This document shows, one piece after another, positions 41,072 through 55,000 of a stretch of DNA of 64,000 nucleotides. Positions within the stretch are counted from its first letter, which is position 1; each line of letters opens with the position of its first letter. Both the position numbers and the translations under genes were made by a program. The DNA comes from Liolophura sinensis (Eukaryota; Mollusca; Polyplacophora; Chitonida; Chitonidae). Where the stretch lies: assembly GCF_032854445.1 (NCBI RefSeq), contig NW_027018023.1, positions 50,477 through 114,476 of the forward strand, in the 5' to 3' direction. The notes below the pieces were generated by a model. That model did not search any database. It saw only the letters and a program-made list of their open reading frames with translations, and was not told the DNA's origin.

Positions 41072-42168
41072 ATGCGCAATTGGGTCAGGCATCTCCAGGT
41101 GTTGAAAAATTGCAAATTTCCTTGGTTTCCATGGAGTAAGAGCCGTTGCTGGGCACGTGATTTTGACATAAATGATGATTCAATTGTGGCTACAGCCAAA
41201 AGTATTGGTCGGAGAGCAACGCGGTTTGCACCATTCGATTTCTCGTCACAAAATACGTCGGATTAGCCTCTTACCAGCAGCATTGGAACATTTTTTCCAC
41301 TTTTGGATTTTTGCCTGGTCCTTTTGCTCATTGAAATCGGCTACATGTACTATGTACAATCGCGACTGGTCATTACTATATTCAACTTTTGATTATAAGT
41401 TATGTGCCCTTCGGTAGCCCAGAAGATGTCAAATCTTTGGGCCAAGCCCATTTAACTCACCCAGCAAATGTCTTACTTCTAAGTCGAAGATAAACTTAAT
41501 CTCTTTATCTACATGTAGAAAAACCACACCATTTTTATATAAAAACCACAAGGTACTTGATACAGTCTGCTGTAAAAAGTACAATTGAACACTGACCCAC
41601 ATCAATAAGGTGCCAAAAGATGCGCAATTGGGTCAGGCATCTCCAGGTGTTGAAAAAATTGCAAATTTCCTTGGTTTCCATGGAGTAAGAGCCGTTGCTG
41701 GGCACGTGATTTTGACATAAATGATGATTCAATTGTGGCTACAGCCAAAAGTATTGGTCGGAGAGCAACGCGGTTTGCACCATTCGATTTCTCGTCACAA
41801 AATACGTCGGATTAGCCTCTTACCAGCAGCATTGGAACATTTTTTCCACTTTTGGATTTTTGCCTGGTCCTTTTGCTAATTGAAATCGGCTACATGTACT
41901 ATGTACAATCGCGACTGGTCATTACTATATTCAACTTTTGATTATAAGTTATGTGCCCTTCGGTAGCCCAGAAGATGTCAAATCTTTGGGCCAAGCCCAT
42001 TTAACTCACCCAGCAAATGTCTTACTTCTAAGTCGAAGATAAACTCAATGTCTTTATCTACATGTAGAAAAACCACACCATTTTTATATAATAAACACAA
42101 GGTACTTGATACAGTCTGCTGTAAAAAGTACAATTGAACACTGACCCACATCAATAAGGTGCCAAAAG
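41072..42168 (+). repeat. Satellite units 75-76
   Basis: Unit 41072 has GCTCATT. Unit 41620 has an extra A at GAAAAAATTG and the TAATAAACAC tail. Together with unit 42169 (long T-run, ACCATCG) this ordered trio recurs at 47101-48744, 6,029 bp or 11 units plus 1 bp downstream. Confidence 0.9.
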
Positions 42169-44360
42169 ATGCGCAATTGGGTCAGGCATCTCCAGGTGTT
42201 GAAAAATTGGAAATTTCCTTGGTTTCCATGGAGTAAGAGCCGTTGCTGGGCACGTGATTTTGACATAAATGATGATTCAATTGTGGCTACAGCCAAAAGT
42301 ATTGGTCGGAGAGCAACGCGGTTTGCACCATTCGATTTCTCGTCACAAAATACGTCGGATTAGCCTCTTACCAGCACGATTGGAGCATTTTTTTTACTTT
42401 TGGATTTTTGCCTGGTCCTTTTGCTAATTGAAATCGGCTACATGTACTATGTACCATCGCGACTGGTCATTACTATATTCAACTTTTGATTATAAGTTAT
42501 GTGCCCTTCGGTAGCCCAGAAGATGTCAAATCTTTGGGCCAAGCCCATTTAACTCACCCAGCAAATGTCTTACTTCTAAGTCGAAGATAAACTTAATCTC
42601 TTTATCTACATGTAGAAAAACCACACCATTTTTATATAAAAACCACAAGGTACTTGATACAGTCTGCTGTAAAAAGTACAATTGAACACTGACCCACATC
42701 AATAAGGTGCCAAAAGATGCGCAATTGGGTCAGGCATCTCCAGGTGTTGAAAAATTGGAAATTTTCTTGGTTTCCATGGAGTAAGAGCCGTTGCTGGGCA
42801 CGTGATTTTGACATAAATGATGATTCAATTGTGGCTACAGCCAAAAGTATTGGTCGGAGAGCAACGCGGTTTGCACCATTCGATTTCTCGTCACAAAATA
42901 CGTCAGATTAGCCTCTTACCAGCAGCATTTGAACATTTTTTCCACTTTTGGATTTTTGCCTGGTCCTTTTGCTAATTGAAATCGGCTACATGTACTATGT
43001 ACAATCGCGACTGGTCATTACTATATTCAACTTTTGATTATAAGTTATGTGCCCTTCGGTAGCCCAGAAGATGTCAAATCTTTGGGCCAAGCCCATTTAA
43101 CTCACCCAGCAAATGTCTTACTTCTAAGTCGAAGATAAACTTAATCTCTTTATCTACATGTAGAAAAACCACACCATTTTTATATAAAAACCACAAGGTA
43201 CTTGATACAGTCTGCTGTAAAAAGTACAATTGAACACTGACCCACATCAATAAGGTGCCAAAAGATGCGCAATTGGGTCAGGCATCTCCAGGTGTTGAAA
43301 AATTGGAAATTTCCTTGGTTTCCATGGAGTAAGAGCCGTTGCTGGGCACGTGATTTTGACATAAATGATGATTCAATTGTGGCTACAGCCAAAAGTATTG
43401 GTCGGAGAGCAACGCGGTTTGCACCATTCGATTTCTCGTCACAAAATACGTCGGATTAGCCTCTTACCAGCAGCATTGGAACATTTTTTCCACTTTTGGA
43501 TTTTTGCCTGGTCCTTTTGCTAATTGAAATCGGCTACATGTACTATGTACAATCGCGACTGGTCATTACTATATTCAACTTTTGATTACAAGTTATGTGC
43601 CCTTCGGTAGCCCAGAAGATGTCAAATCTTTGGGCCAAGCCCATTTAACTCACCCAGCAAATGTCTTACTTCTAAGTCGAAGATAAACTCAATGTCTTTA
43701 TCTACATGTAGAAAAACCACACCATTTTTATATAAAAAACACAAGGTACTTGATACAGTCTGCTGTAAAAAGTACAATTGAACACTGACCCACATCAATA
43801 AGGTGCCAAAAGATGCGCAATTGGGTCAGGCATCTCCAGGTGTTGAAAAATTGCAAATTTCCTTGGTTTCCATGGAGTAAGAGCCGTTGCTGGGCACGTG
43901 ATTTTGACATAAATGATGATTCAATTGTGGCTACAGCCAAAAGTATTGGTCGGAGAGCAACGCGGTTTGCACCATTCGATTTCTCGTCACAAAATACGTC
44001 GGATTAGCCTCTTACCAGCAGCATTGGAACATTTTTTCCACTTTTGGATTTTTGCCTGGTCCTTTTGCTCATTGAAATCGGCTACATGTACTATGTACAA
44101 TCGCGACTGGTCATTACTATATTCAACTTTTGATTATAAGTTATGTGCCCTTCGGTAGCCCAGAAGATGTCAAATCTTTGGGCCAAGCCCATTTAACTCA
44201 CCCAGCAAATGTCTTACTTCTAAGTCGAAGATAAACTTAATCTCTTTATCTACATGTAGAAAAACCACACCATTTTTATATAAAAACCACAAGGTACTTG
44301 ATACAGTCTGCTGTAAAAAGTACAATTGAACACTGACCCACATCAATAAGGTGCCAAAAG
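42169..44360 (+). repeat. 4-unit higher-order block, copy 1 (units 77-80)
   Basis: Units start at 42169, 42717, 43265 and 43813, total 2,192 bp = 4 x 548. Ordered markers: long T-run with ACCATCG; AAATTTTCTTGG with CAGATT and CATTTGAAC; GATTACAAG; GCTCATT. The following four units repeat all of these in order with very few differences, so this is a recent tandem duplication. Confidence 0.93.
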
Positions 44361-46552
44361 ATGCGCAATTGGGTCAGGCATCTCCAGGTGTTGAAAAATT
44401 GGAAATTTCCTTGGTTTCCATGGAGTAAGAGCCGTTGCTGGGCACGTGATTTTGACATAAATGATGATTCAATTGTGGCTACAGCCAAAAGTATTGGTCG
44501 GAGAGCAACGCGGTTTGCACCATTCGATTTCTCGTCACAAAATACGTCGGATTAGCCTCTTACCAGCACGATTGGAGCATTTTTTTTACTTTTGGATTTT
44601 TGCCTGGTCCTTTTGCTAATTGAAATCGGCTACATGTACTATGTACCATCGCGACTGGTCATTACTATATTCAACTTTTGATTATAAGTTATGTGCCCTT
44701 CGGTAGCCCAGAAGATGTCAAATCTTTGGGCCAAGCCCATTTAACTCACCCAGCAAATGTCTTACTTCTAAGTCGAAGATAAACTTAATCTCTTTATCTA
44801 CATGTAGAAAAACCACACCATTTTTATATAAAAACCACAAGGTACTTGATACAGTCTGCTGTAAAAAGTACAATTGAACACTGACCCACATCAATAAGGT
44901 GCCAAAAGATGCGCAATTGGGTCAGGCATCTCCAGGTGTTGAAAAATTGGAAATTTTCTTGGTTTCCATGGAGTAAGAGCCGTTGCTGGGCACGTGATTT
45001 TGACATACATGATGATTCAATTGTGGCTACAGCCAAAAGTATTGGTCGGAGAGCAACGCGGTTTGCACCATTCGATTTCTCGTCACAAAATACGTCAGAT
45101 TAGCCTCTTACCAGCAGCATTTGAACATTTTTTCCACTTTTGGATTTTTGCCTGGTCCTTTTGCTAATTGAAATCGGCTACATGTACTATGTACAATCGC
45201 GACTGGTCATTACTATATTCAACTTTTGATTATAAGTTATGTGCCCTTCGGTAGCCCAGAAGATGTCAAATCTTTGGGCCAAGCCCATTTAACTCACCCA
45301 GCAAATGTCTTACTTCTAAGTCGAAGATAAACTTAATCTCTTTATCTACATGTAGAAAAACCACACCATTTTTATATAAAAACCACAAGGTACTTGATAC
45401 AGTCTGCTGTAAAAAGTACAATTGAACACTGACCCACATCAATAAGGTGCCAAAAGATGCGCAATTGGGTCAGGCATCTCCAGGTGTTGAAAAATTGGAA
45501 ATTTCCTTGGTTTCCATGGAGTAAGAGCCGTTGCTGGGCACGTGATTTTGACATAAATGATGATTCAATTGTGGCTACAGCCAAAAGTATTGGTCGGAGA
45601 GCAACGCGGTTTGCACCATTCGATTTCTCGTCACAAAATACGTCGGATTAGCCTCTTACCAGCAGCATTGGAACATTTTTTCCACTTTTGGATTTTTGCC
45701 TGGTCCTTTTGCTAATTGAAATCGGCTACATGTACTATGTACAATCGCGACTGGTCATTACTATATTCAACTTTTGATTACAAGTTATGTGCCCTTCGGT
45801 AGCCCAGAAGATGTCAAATCTTTGGGCCAAGCCCATTTAACTCACCCAGCAAATGTCTTACTTCTAAGTCGAAGATAAACTCAATGTCTTTATCTACATG
45901 TAGAAAAACCACACCATTTTTATATAAAAAACACAAGGTACTTGATACAGTCTGCTGTAAAAAGTACAATTGAACACTGACCCACATCAATAAGGTGCCA
46001 AAAGATGCGCAATTGGGTCAGGCATCTCCAGGTGTTGAAAAATTGCAAATTTCCTTGGTTTCCATGGAGTAAGAGCCGTTGCTGGGCACGTGATTTTGAC
46101 ATAAATGATGATTCAATTGTGGCTACAGCCAAAAGTATTGGTCGGAGAGCAACGCGGTTTGCACCATTCGATTTCTCGTCACAAAATACGTCGGATTAGC
46201 CTCTTACCAGCAGCATTGGAACATTTTTTCCACTTTTGGATTTTTGCCTGGTCCTTTTGCTCATTGAAATCGGCTACATGTACTATGTACAATCGCGACT
46301 GGTCATTACTATATTCAACTTTTGATTATAAGTTATGTGCCCTTCGGTAGCCCAGAAGATGTCAAATCTTTGGGCCAAGCCCATTTAACTCACCCAGCAA
46401 ATGTCTTACTTCTAAGTCGAAGATAAACTTAATCTCTTTATCTACATGTAGAAAAACCACACCATTTTTATATAAAAACCACAAGGTACTTGATACAGTC
46501 TGCTGTAAAAAGTACAATTGAACACTGACCCACATCAATAAGGTGCCAAAAG
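44361..46552 (+). repeat. 4-unit higher-order block, copy 2 (units 81-84)
   Basis: Units start at 44361, 44909, 45457 and 46005, 2,192 bp. They repeat long T-run with ACCATCG, then AAATTTTCTTGG/CAGATT/CATTTGAAC, then GATTACAAG, then GCTCATT. The clearest private change is GACATACATG in unit 44909. The next unit, 46553, again carries AAATTTTCTTGG and CATTTGAAC but has CGGATT, suggesting a third, partial round of copying. Confidence 0.93.
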
Positions 46553-48196
46553 ATGCGCAATTGGGTCAGGCATCTCCAGGTGTTGAAAAATTGGAAATTT
46601 TCTTGGTTTCCATGGAGTAAGAGCCGTTGCTGGGCACGTGATTTTGACATAAATGATGATTCAATTGTGGCTACAGCCAAAAGTATTGGTCGGAGAGCAA
46701 CGCGGTTTGCACCATTCGATTTCTCGTCACAAAATACGTCGGATTAGCCTCTTACCAGCAGCATTTGAACATTTTTTCCACTTTTGGATTTTTGCCTGGT
46801 CCTTTTGCTGATTGAAATCGGCTACATGTACTATGTACAATCGCGACTGGTCATTACTATATTCAACTTTTGATTATAAGTTATGTGGCCTTCGGTAGCC
46901 CAGAAGATGTCAAATCTTTGGGCCAAGCCCATTTAACTCACCCAGCAAATGTCTTACTTCTAAGTCGAAGATAAACTTAATCTCTTTATCTACATGTAGA
47001 AAAACCACACCATTTTTATATAAAAACCACAAGGTACTTGATACAGTCTGCTGTAAAAAGTACAATTGAACACTGACCCACATCAATAAGGTGCCAAAAG
47101 ATGCGCAATTGGGTCAGGCATCTCCAGGTGTTGAAAAATTGGAAATTTCCTTGGTTTCCATGGAGTAAGAGCCGTTGCTGGGCACGTGATTTTGACATAA
47201 ATGATGATTCAATTGTGGCTACAGCCAAAAGTATTGGTCGGAGAGCAACGCGGTTTGCACCATTCGATTTCTCGTCACAAAATACGTCGGATTAGCCTCT
47301 TACCAGCAGCATTGGAACATTTTTTCCACTTTTGGATTTTTGCCTGGTCCTTTTGCTCATTGAAATCGGCTACATGTACTATGTACAATCGCGACTGGTC
47401 ATTACTATATTCAACTTTTGATTATAAGTTATGTGCCCTTCGGTAGCCCAGAAGATGTCAAATCTTTGGGCCAAGCCCATTTAACTCACCCAGCAAATGT
47501 CTTACTTCTAAGTCGAAGATAAACTTAATCTCTTTATCTACATGTAGAAAAACCACACCATTTTTATATAAAAACCACAAGGTACTTGATACAGTCTGCT
47601 GTAAAAAGTACAATTGAACACTGACCCACATCAATAAGGTGCCAAAAGATGCGCAATTGGGTCAGGCATCTCCAGGTGTTGAAAAATTGGAAATTTCCTT
47701 GGTTTCCATGGAGTAAGAGCCGTTGCTGGGCACGTGATTTTGACATAAATGATGATTCAATTGTGGCTACAGCCAAAAGTATTGGTCGGAGAGCAACGCG
47801 GTTTGCACCATTCGATTTCTCGTCACAAAATACGTCGGATTAGCCTCTTACCAGCAGCATTGGAACATTTTTTCCACTTTTGGATTTTTGCCTGGTCCTT
47901 TTGCTAATTGAAATCGGCTACATGTACTATGTACAATCGCGACTGGTCATTACTATATTCAACTTTTGATTATAAGTTATGTGCCCTTCGGTAGCCCAGA
48001 AGATGTCAAATCTTTGGGCCAAGCCCATTTAACTCACCCAGCAAATGTCTTACTTCTAAGTCGAAGATAAACTCAATGTCTTTATCTACATGTAGAAAAA
48101 CCACACCATTTTTATATAATAAACACAAGGTACTTGATACAGTCTGCTGTAAAAAGTACAATTGAACACTGACCCACATCAATAAGGTGCCAAAAG
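46553..48196 (+). repeat. Satellite units 85-87
   Basis: Units start at 46553, 47101 and 47649. Unit 46553 shares AAATTTTCTTGG and CATTTGAAC with 42717 and 44909 and has private GCTGATT and GTGGCCTTC changes. Unit 47101 has GCTCATT. Unit 47649 ends with the TAATAAACAC tail. The 47101-48744 trio parallels 41072-42716. Confidence 0.92.
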
Positions 48197-50840
48197 ATGC
48201 GCAATTGGGTCAGGCATCTCCATGTGTTGAAAAATTGGAAATTTCCTTGGTTTCCATGGAGTAAGAGCCGTTGCTGGGCACGTGATTTTGACATAAATGA
48301 TGATTCAATTGTGGCTACAGCCAAAAGTATTGGTCGGAGAGCAACGCGGTTTGCACCATTCGATTTCTCGTCACAAAATACGTCGGATTAGCCTCTTACC
48401 AGCACGATTGGAGCATTTTTTTTACTTTTGGATTTTTGCCTGGTCCTTTTGCTAATTGAAATCGGCTACATGTACTATGTACCATCGCGACTGGTCATTA
48501 CTATATTCAACTTTTGATTATAAGTTATGTGCCCTTCGGTAGCCCAGAAGATGTCAAATCTTTGGGCCAAGCCCATTTAACTCACCCAGCAAATGTCTTA
48601 CTTCTAAGTCGAAGATAAACTTAATCTCTTTATCTACATGTAGAAAAACCACACCATTTTTATATAAAAACCACAAGGTACTTGATACAGTCTGCTGTAA
48701 AAAGTACAATTGAACACTGACCCACATCAATAAGGTGCCAAAAGATGCGCAATTGGGTCAGGCATCTCCAGGTGTTGAAAAATTGGAAATTTCCTTGGTT
48801 TCCATGGAGTAAGAGCCGTTGCTGGGCACGTGATTTTGACATAAATGATGATTCAATTGTGGCTACAGCCAAAAGTATTGGTCGGAGAGCAACGCGGTTT
48901 GCACCATTCGATTTCTCGTCACAAAATACGTCGGATTAGCCTCTTACCAGCAGCATTGGAACATTTTTTCCACTTTTGGATTTTTGCCTGGTCCTTTTGC
49001 TAATTGAAATCGGCTACATGTACTATGTACAATCGCGACTGGTCATTACTATATTCAACTTTTGATTATAAGTTATGTGCCCTTCGGTAGCCCAGAAGAT
49101 GTCAAATCTTTGGGCCAAGCCCATTTAACTCACCCAGCAAATGTCTTACTTCTAAGTCGAAGATAAACTCAATGTCTTTATCTACATGTAGAAAAACCAC
49201 ACCATTTTTATATAAAAAACACAAGGTACTTGATACAGTCTGCTGTAAAAAGTACAATTGAACACTGACCCACATCAATAAGGTGCCAAAAGATGCGCAA
49301 TTGGGTCAGGCATCTCCAGGTGTTGAAAAATTGGAAATTTCCTTGGTTTCCATGGAGTAAGAGCCGTTGCTGGGCACGTGATTTTGACATAAATGATGAT
49401 TCAATTGTGGCTACAGCCAAAAGTATTGGTCGGAGAGCAACGCGGTTTGCACCATTCGATTTCTCGTCACAAAATACGTCGGATTAGCCTCTTACCAGCA
49501 GCATTGGAACATTTTTTTTCACTTTTGGATTTTTGCCTGGTCCTTTTGCTAATTGAAATCGGCTACATGTACTATGTACAATCGCGACTGGTCATTACTA
49601 TATTCAACTTTTGATTATAAGTTATGTGCCCTTCGGTAGCCCAGAAGATGTCAAATCTTTGGGCCAAGCCCATTTAACTCACCCAGCAAATGTCTTACTT
49701 CTAAGTCGAAGATAAACTTAATCTCTTTATCTACATGTAGAAAAACCACACCATTTTTATATAAAAACCACAAGGTACTTGATACAGTCTGCTGTAAAAA
49801 GTACAATTGAACACTGACCCACATCAATAAGGTGCCAAAAGATGCGCAATTGGGTCAGGCATCTCCAGCTGTTGAAAAATTGCAAATTTCCTTGGTTTCC
49901 ATGGAGTAAGAGCCGTTGCTGGGCACGTGATTTTGACATAAATGATGATTCAATTGTGGCTACAGCCAAAAGTATTGGTTGGAGAGCAACGCGGTTTGCA
50001 CCATTCGATTTCTCGTCACAAAATACGTCGGATTAGCCTCTTACCAGCAGCATTGGAACATTTTTTCCACTTCTGGATTTTTGCCTGGTCCTTTTGCTCA
50101 TTGAAATCGGCTACATGTACTATGTACAATCGCGACTGGTCATTACTATATTCAACTTTTGATTATAAGTTATGTGCCCTTCGGTAGCCCAGAAGATGTC
50201 AAATCTTTGGGCCAAGCCCATTTAACTCACCCAGCAAATGTCTTACTTCTAAGTCGAAGATAAACTTAATCTCTTTATCTACATGTAGAAAAACCACACC
50301 ATTTTTATATAAAAACCACAAGGTACTTGATACAGTCTGCTGTAAAAAGTACAATTGAACACTGACCCACATCAATAAGGTGCCAAAAGATGCGCAATTG
50401 GGTCAGGCATCTCCAGGTGTTGAAAAATTGCAAATTTCCTTGGTTTCCATGGAGTAAGAGCCGTTGCTGGGCACGTGATTTTGACATAAATGATGATTCA
50501 ATTGTGGCTACAGCCAAAAGTATTGGTCGGAGAGCAACGCGGTTTGCACCATTCGATTTCTCGTCACAAAATACGTCGGATTAGTTTCTTACCAGCAGCA
50601 TTGGAACATTTTTTCCACTTTTGGATTTTTGCCTGGTCCTTTTGCTCATTGAAATCGGCTACATGTACTATGTACAATCGCGACTGGTCATTACTATATT
50701 CAACTTTTGATTATAAGTTATGTGCCCTTCGGTAGCCCAGAAGATGTCAAATCTTTGGGCCAAGCCCATTTAACTCACCCAGCAAATGTTTTACTTCTCA
50801 GTCGAAGATAAACTCAATGTCTTTATCTACATGTAGAAAA
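48115..50840 (+). repeat. Long-range duplicated block, copy 1 (tail of unit 87 to unit 92)
   Basis: Ordered rare markers: TAATAAACAC tail; unit 48197 with CCATGTGTTG, long T-run and ACCATCG; plain unit 48745; unit 49293 with an 8-T run then CAC; unit 49842 with GGTTGGAG, ACTTCTGG and GCTCATT; unit 50390 with TAGTTTC, GCTCATT, AATGTTTTAC and CTCAGTC. The same set in the same order occurs at 58527-61230. The distance from 48197 to 58609 is 10,412 bp, exactly 19 x 548. Confidence 0.9.
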
Positions 50841-50859
50841 ACCACACCATTTTTATATA

Positions 50860-51950
50860 AAAACACAAGGTACTTGATACAGTCTGCTGTAAAAAGTACA
50901 ATTGAACACTGACCCACATCAATAAGGTGCCAAAAGATGCGCAATTGGGTCAGGCATCTCCAGCTGTTGAAAAATTGGAAATTTCCTTGGTTTCCATGGA
51001 GTAAGAGCCGTTTGCTGGGCACGTGATTTTGACATAAATGATGATTCAATTGTGGCTACAGCCAAAAGTATTGGTCGGAGAGCAACGCTGTTTGCACCAT
51101 TCGATTTCTCGTCACAAAATACGTCGGATTAGCCTCTTACCAGCACGATTGGAGCATTTTTTTACTTTTGGATTTTTGCCTGGTCCTTTTGCTAATTGAA
51201 ATCGGCTACATGTACTATGTACAATCGCGACTGGTCATTACTATATTCAACTTTTTGATTATAAGTTATGTGCCTTCGGTAGCCAGAAGATGTCAAATCT
51301 TTGGGCCAAGCCCATTTAACTCACCCAGCAAATGTCTTACTTCTAAGTCGAAGATAAACTTAATCTCTTTATCTACATGTAGAAAAACCACACCATTTTT
51401 ATATAAAAACCACAAGGTACTTGATACAGTCTGCTGTAAAAAGTACAATTGAACACTGACCCACATCAATAAGGTGCCAAAAGATGCGCAATTGGGTCAG
51501 GCATCTCCAGCTGTTGAAAAATTGCAAATTTCCTTGGTTTCCATGGAGTAAGAGCCGTTGCTGGGCACGTGATTTTGACATAAATGATGATTCAATTGTG
51601 GCTACAGCCAAAAGTATTGGTCGGAGAGCAACGCGGTTTGCACCATTCGATTTCTCGTCACAAAATACGTCGGATTAGCCTCTTACCAGCAGCATTGGAA
51701 CATTTTTTCCACTTTTGGATTTTTGCCTGGTCCCTTTGCTAATTGAAATCGGCTACATGTACTATGTACAATCGCGACTGGTCATTACTATATTCAACTT
51801 TTGATTATAAGTTATGTGCCCTTCGGTAGCCCAGAAGATGTCAAATCTTTGGGCCAAGCCCATTTAACTCACCCAGCAAATGTCTTACTTCTAAGTCGAA
51901 GATAACTTAATCTCTTTATCTACATGTAGAAAAACCACACCATTTTTTAT
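50860..51950. other. Short cluster of single-base indels and substitutions
   Basis: Within about 1.1 kb there are indels near 50862, 51012, 51157, 51255, 51274, 51284, 51905 and 51946 plus a G to T at 51089 that disrupts the otherwise invariant ACGCGG. Units from 42169 to 49292 had no net indel, so the change is abrupt. Confidence 0.55.
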
Positions 51951-52031
51951 ATAAAAAACACAAGGTACTTGATACAGTCTGCTGTAAAAAGTACAATTGA
52001 ACACTGACCCACATCAATAAGGTGCCAAAAG
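50937..52031 (+). repeat. Satellite units 93-94
   Basis: Units start at 50937 and 51484. Both have C at 28. Unit 50937 carries an unusual set of single-base changes: extra T in CCGTTTGCTGG, AACGCTGTTTG, a 7-T run before AC, an extra T in ACTTTTTGATT, and losses in GTGCCTTCGG and AGCCAGAAG. Unit 51484 has GGTCCCTTTGC and GATAACTT. Confidence 0.93.
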
Positions 52032-55000
52032 ATGCGCAATTGGGTCAGGCATCTCCAGGTGTTGAAAAATTGGAAATTTCCTTGGTTTCCATGGAGTAAG
52101 AGCCGTTGCTGGGCACGTGATTTTGACATAAATGATGATTCAATTGTGGCTACAGCCAAAAGTATTGGTCGGAGAGCAACGCGGTTTGCACCATTCGATT
52201 TCTCGTCACAAAATACGTCGGATTAGCCTCTTACCAGCAGCATTGGAACATTTTTTTCCACTTTTGGATTTTTGCCTGGTCCTTTTGCTAATTGAAATCG
52301 GCTACATGTACTATGTACAATCGCGACTGGTCATTACTATATTCAACTTTTGATTATAAGTTATGTGCCCTTCGGTAGCCCAGAAGATGTCAAATCTTTG
52401 GGCCAAGCCCATTTAACTCACCCAGCAAATGTCTTACTTCTCAGTCGAAGATAAACTCAATGTCTTTATCTACATGTAGAAAAACCACACCATTTTTATA
52501 TAAAAAACACAAGGTACTTGATACAGTCTGCTGTAAAAAGTACAATTGAACACTGACCCACATCAATAAGGTGCCAAAAGATGCGCAATTGGGTCAGGCA
52601 TCTCCAGGTGTTGAAAAATTGCAAATTTCCTTGGTTTCCATGGAGTAAGAGCCGTTGCTGGGCACGTGATTTTGACATAAATGATGATTCAATTGTGGCT
52701 ACAGCCAAAAGTATTGGTCGGAGAGTAACGCGGTTTGCACCATTCGACTTCTCGTCACAAAATACGTCAGATTAGCCTCTTACCAGCAGCATTGGAACAT
52801 GTTTTCCACTTTTGGATTTTTGCCTGGTCCTTTTGCTAATTGAAATCGGCTACATGTACTATGTACAATCGCGACTGGTCATTACTATATTCAACTTTTG
52901 ATTATAAGTTATGTGCCCTTCGGTAGCCCAGAAGATGTCAAATCTTTGGGCCAAGCCCATTTAACTCACCCAGCAAATGTCTTACTTCTCAGTCGAAGAT
53001 AAACTCAATGTCTTTATCTACATGTAGAAAAACCACACCATTTTTATATAAAAAACACAAGGTACTTGATACAGTCTGCTGTAAAAAGTACAATTGAACA
53101 CTGACCCACATCAATAAGGTGCCAAAAGATGCGCAATTGGGTCAGGCATCTCCAGCTGTTGAAAAATTGGAAATTTCCTTGGTTTCCATGGAGTAAGAGC
53201 CGTTGCTGGGCACGTGATTTTGACATAAATGATGATTCAATTGTGGCTACAGCCAAAAGTATTGGTCGGAGAGCAACGCGGTTTGCACCATTCGATTTCT
53301 CGTCACAAAATACGTCGGATTAGCCTCTTACCAGCACGATTGGAGCATTTTTTTTACTTTTGGATTTTTGCCTGGTCCTTTTGCTAATTGAAATCGGCTA
53401 CATGTACTATGTACAATCGCGACTGGTCATTACTATATTCAACTTTTGATTATAAGTTATGTGCCCTTCGGTAGCCCAGAAGATGTCAAATCTTTGGGCC
53501 AAGCCCATTTAACTCACCCAGCAAATGTCTTACTTCTAAGTCGAAGATAAACTTAATCTCTTTATCTACATGTAGAAAAACCACACCATTTTTATATAAA
53601 AACCACAAGGTACTTGATACAGTCTGCTGTAAAAAGTACAATTGAACACTGACCCACATCAATAAGGTGCCAAAAGATGCGCAATTGGGTCAGGCATCTC
53701 CAGGTGTTGAAAAATTGCAAATTTCCTTGGTTTCCATGGAGTAAGAGCCGTTGCTGGGCACGTGATTTTGACATAAATGATGATTCAATTGTGGCTACAG
53801 CCAAAAGTATTGGTCGGAGAGCAACGCGGTTTGCACCATTCGATTTCTCGTCACAAAATACGTCGGATTAGCCTCTTACCAGCAGCATTGGAACATTTTT
53901 TCCACTTTTGGATTTTTGCCTGGTCCTTTTGCTCATTGAAATCGGCTACATGTACTATGTACAATCGCGACTGGTCATTACTATATTCAACTTTTGATTA
54001 TAAGTTATGTGCCCTTCGGTAGCCCAGAAGATGTCAAATCTTTGGGCCAAGCCCATTTAACTCACCCAGCAAATGTCTTACTTCTAAGTCGAAGATAAAC
54101 TTAATCTCTTTATCTACATGTAGAAAAACCACACCATTTTTATATAAAAAACACAAGGTACTTGATACAGTCTGCTGTAAAAAGTACAATTGAACACTGA
54201 CCCACATCAATAAGGTGCCAAAAGATGCGCAATTGGGTCAGGCATCTCCAGGTGTTGAAAAATTGCAAATTTCCTTGGTTTCCATGGAGTAAGAGCCGTT
54301 GCTGGGCACGTGATTTTGACATAAATGATGATTCAATTGTGGCTACAGCCAAAAGTATTGGTCGGAGAGTAACGCGGTTTGCACCATTCGACTTCTCGTC
54401 ACAAAATACGTCAGATTAGCCTCTTACCAGCAGCATTGGAACATGTTTTCCACTTTTGGATTTTTGCCTGGTCCTTTTGCTAATTGAAATCGGCTACATG
54501 TACTATGTACAATCGCGACTGGTCATTACTATATTCAACTTTTGATTATAAGTTATGTGCCCTTCGGTAGCCCAGAAGACGTCAAATCTTTGGGCCAAGC
54601 CCATTTAACTCACCCAGCAAATGTCTTACTTCTAAGTCGAAGATAAACTCAATGTCTTTATCTACATGTAGAAAAACCACACCATTTTTATATAAAAAAC
54701 ACAAGGTACTTGATACAGTCTGCTGTAAAAAGTACAATTGAACACTGACCCACATCAATAAGGTGCCAAAAGATGCGCAATTGGGTCAGGCATCTCCAGC
54801 TGTTGAAAAATTGCAAATTTCCTTGGTTTCCATGGAGTAAGAGCCGTTGCTGGGCACGTGATTTTGACATAAATGATGATTCAATTGTGGCTACAGCCAA
54901 AAGTATTGGTCGGAGAGCAACGCGGTTTGCACCATTCGATTTCTCGTCACAAAATACGTCGGATTAGCCTCTTACCAGCAGCATTGGAACATTTTTTCCA

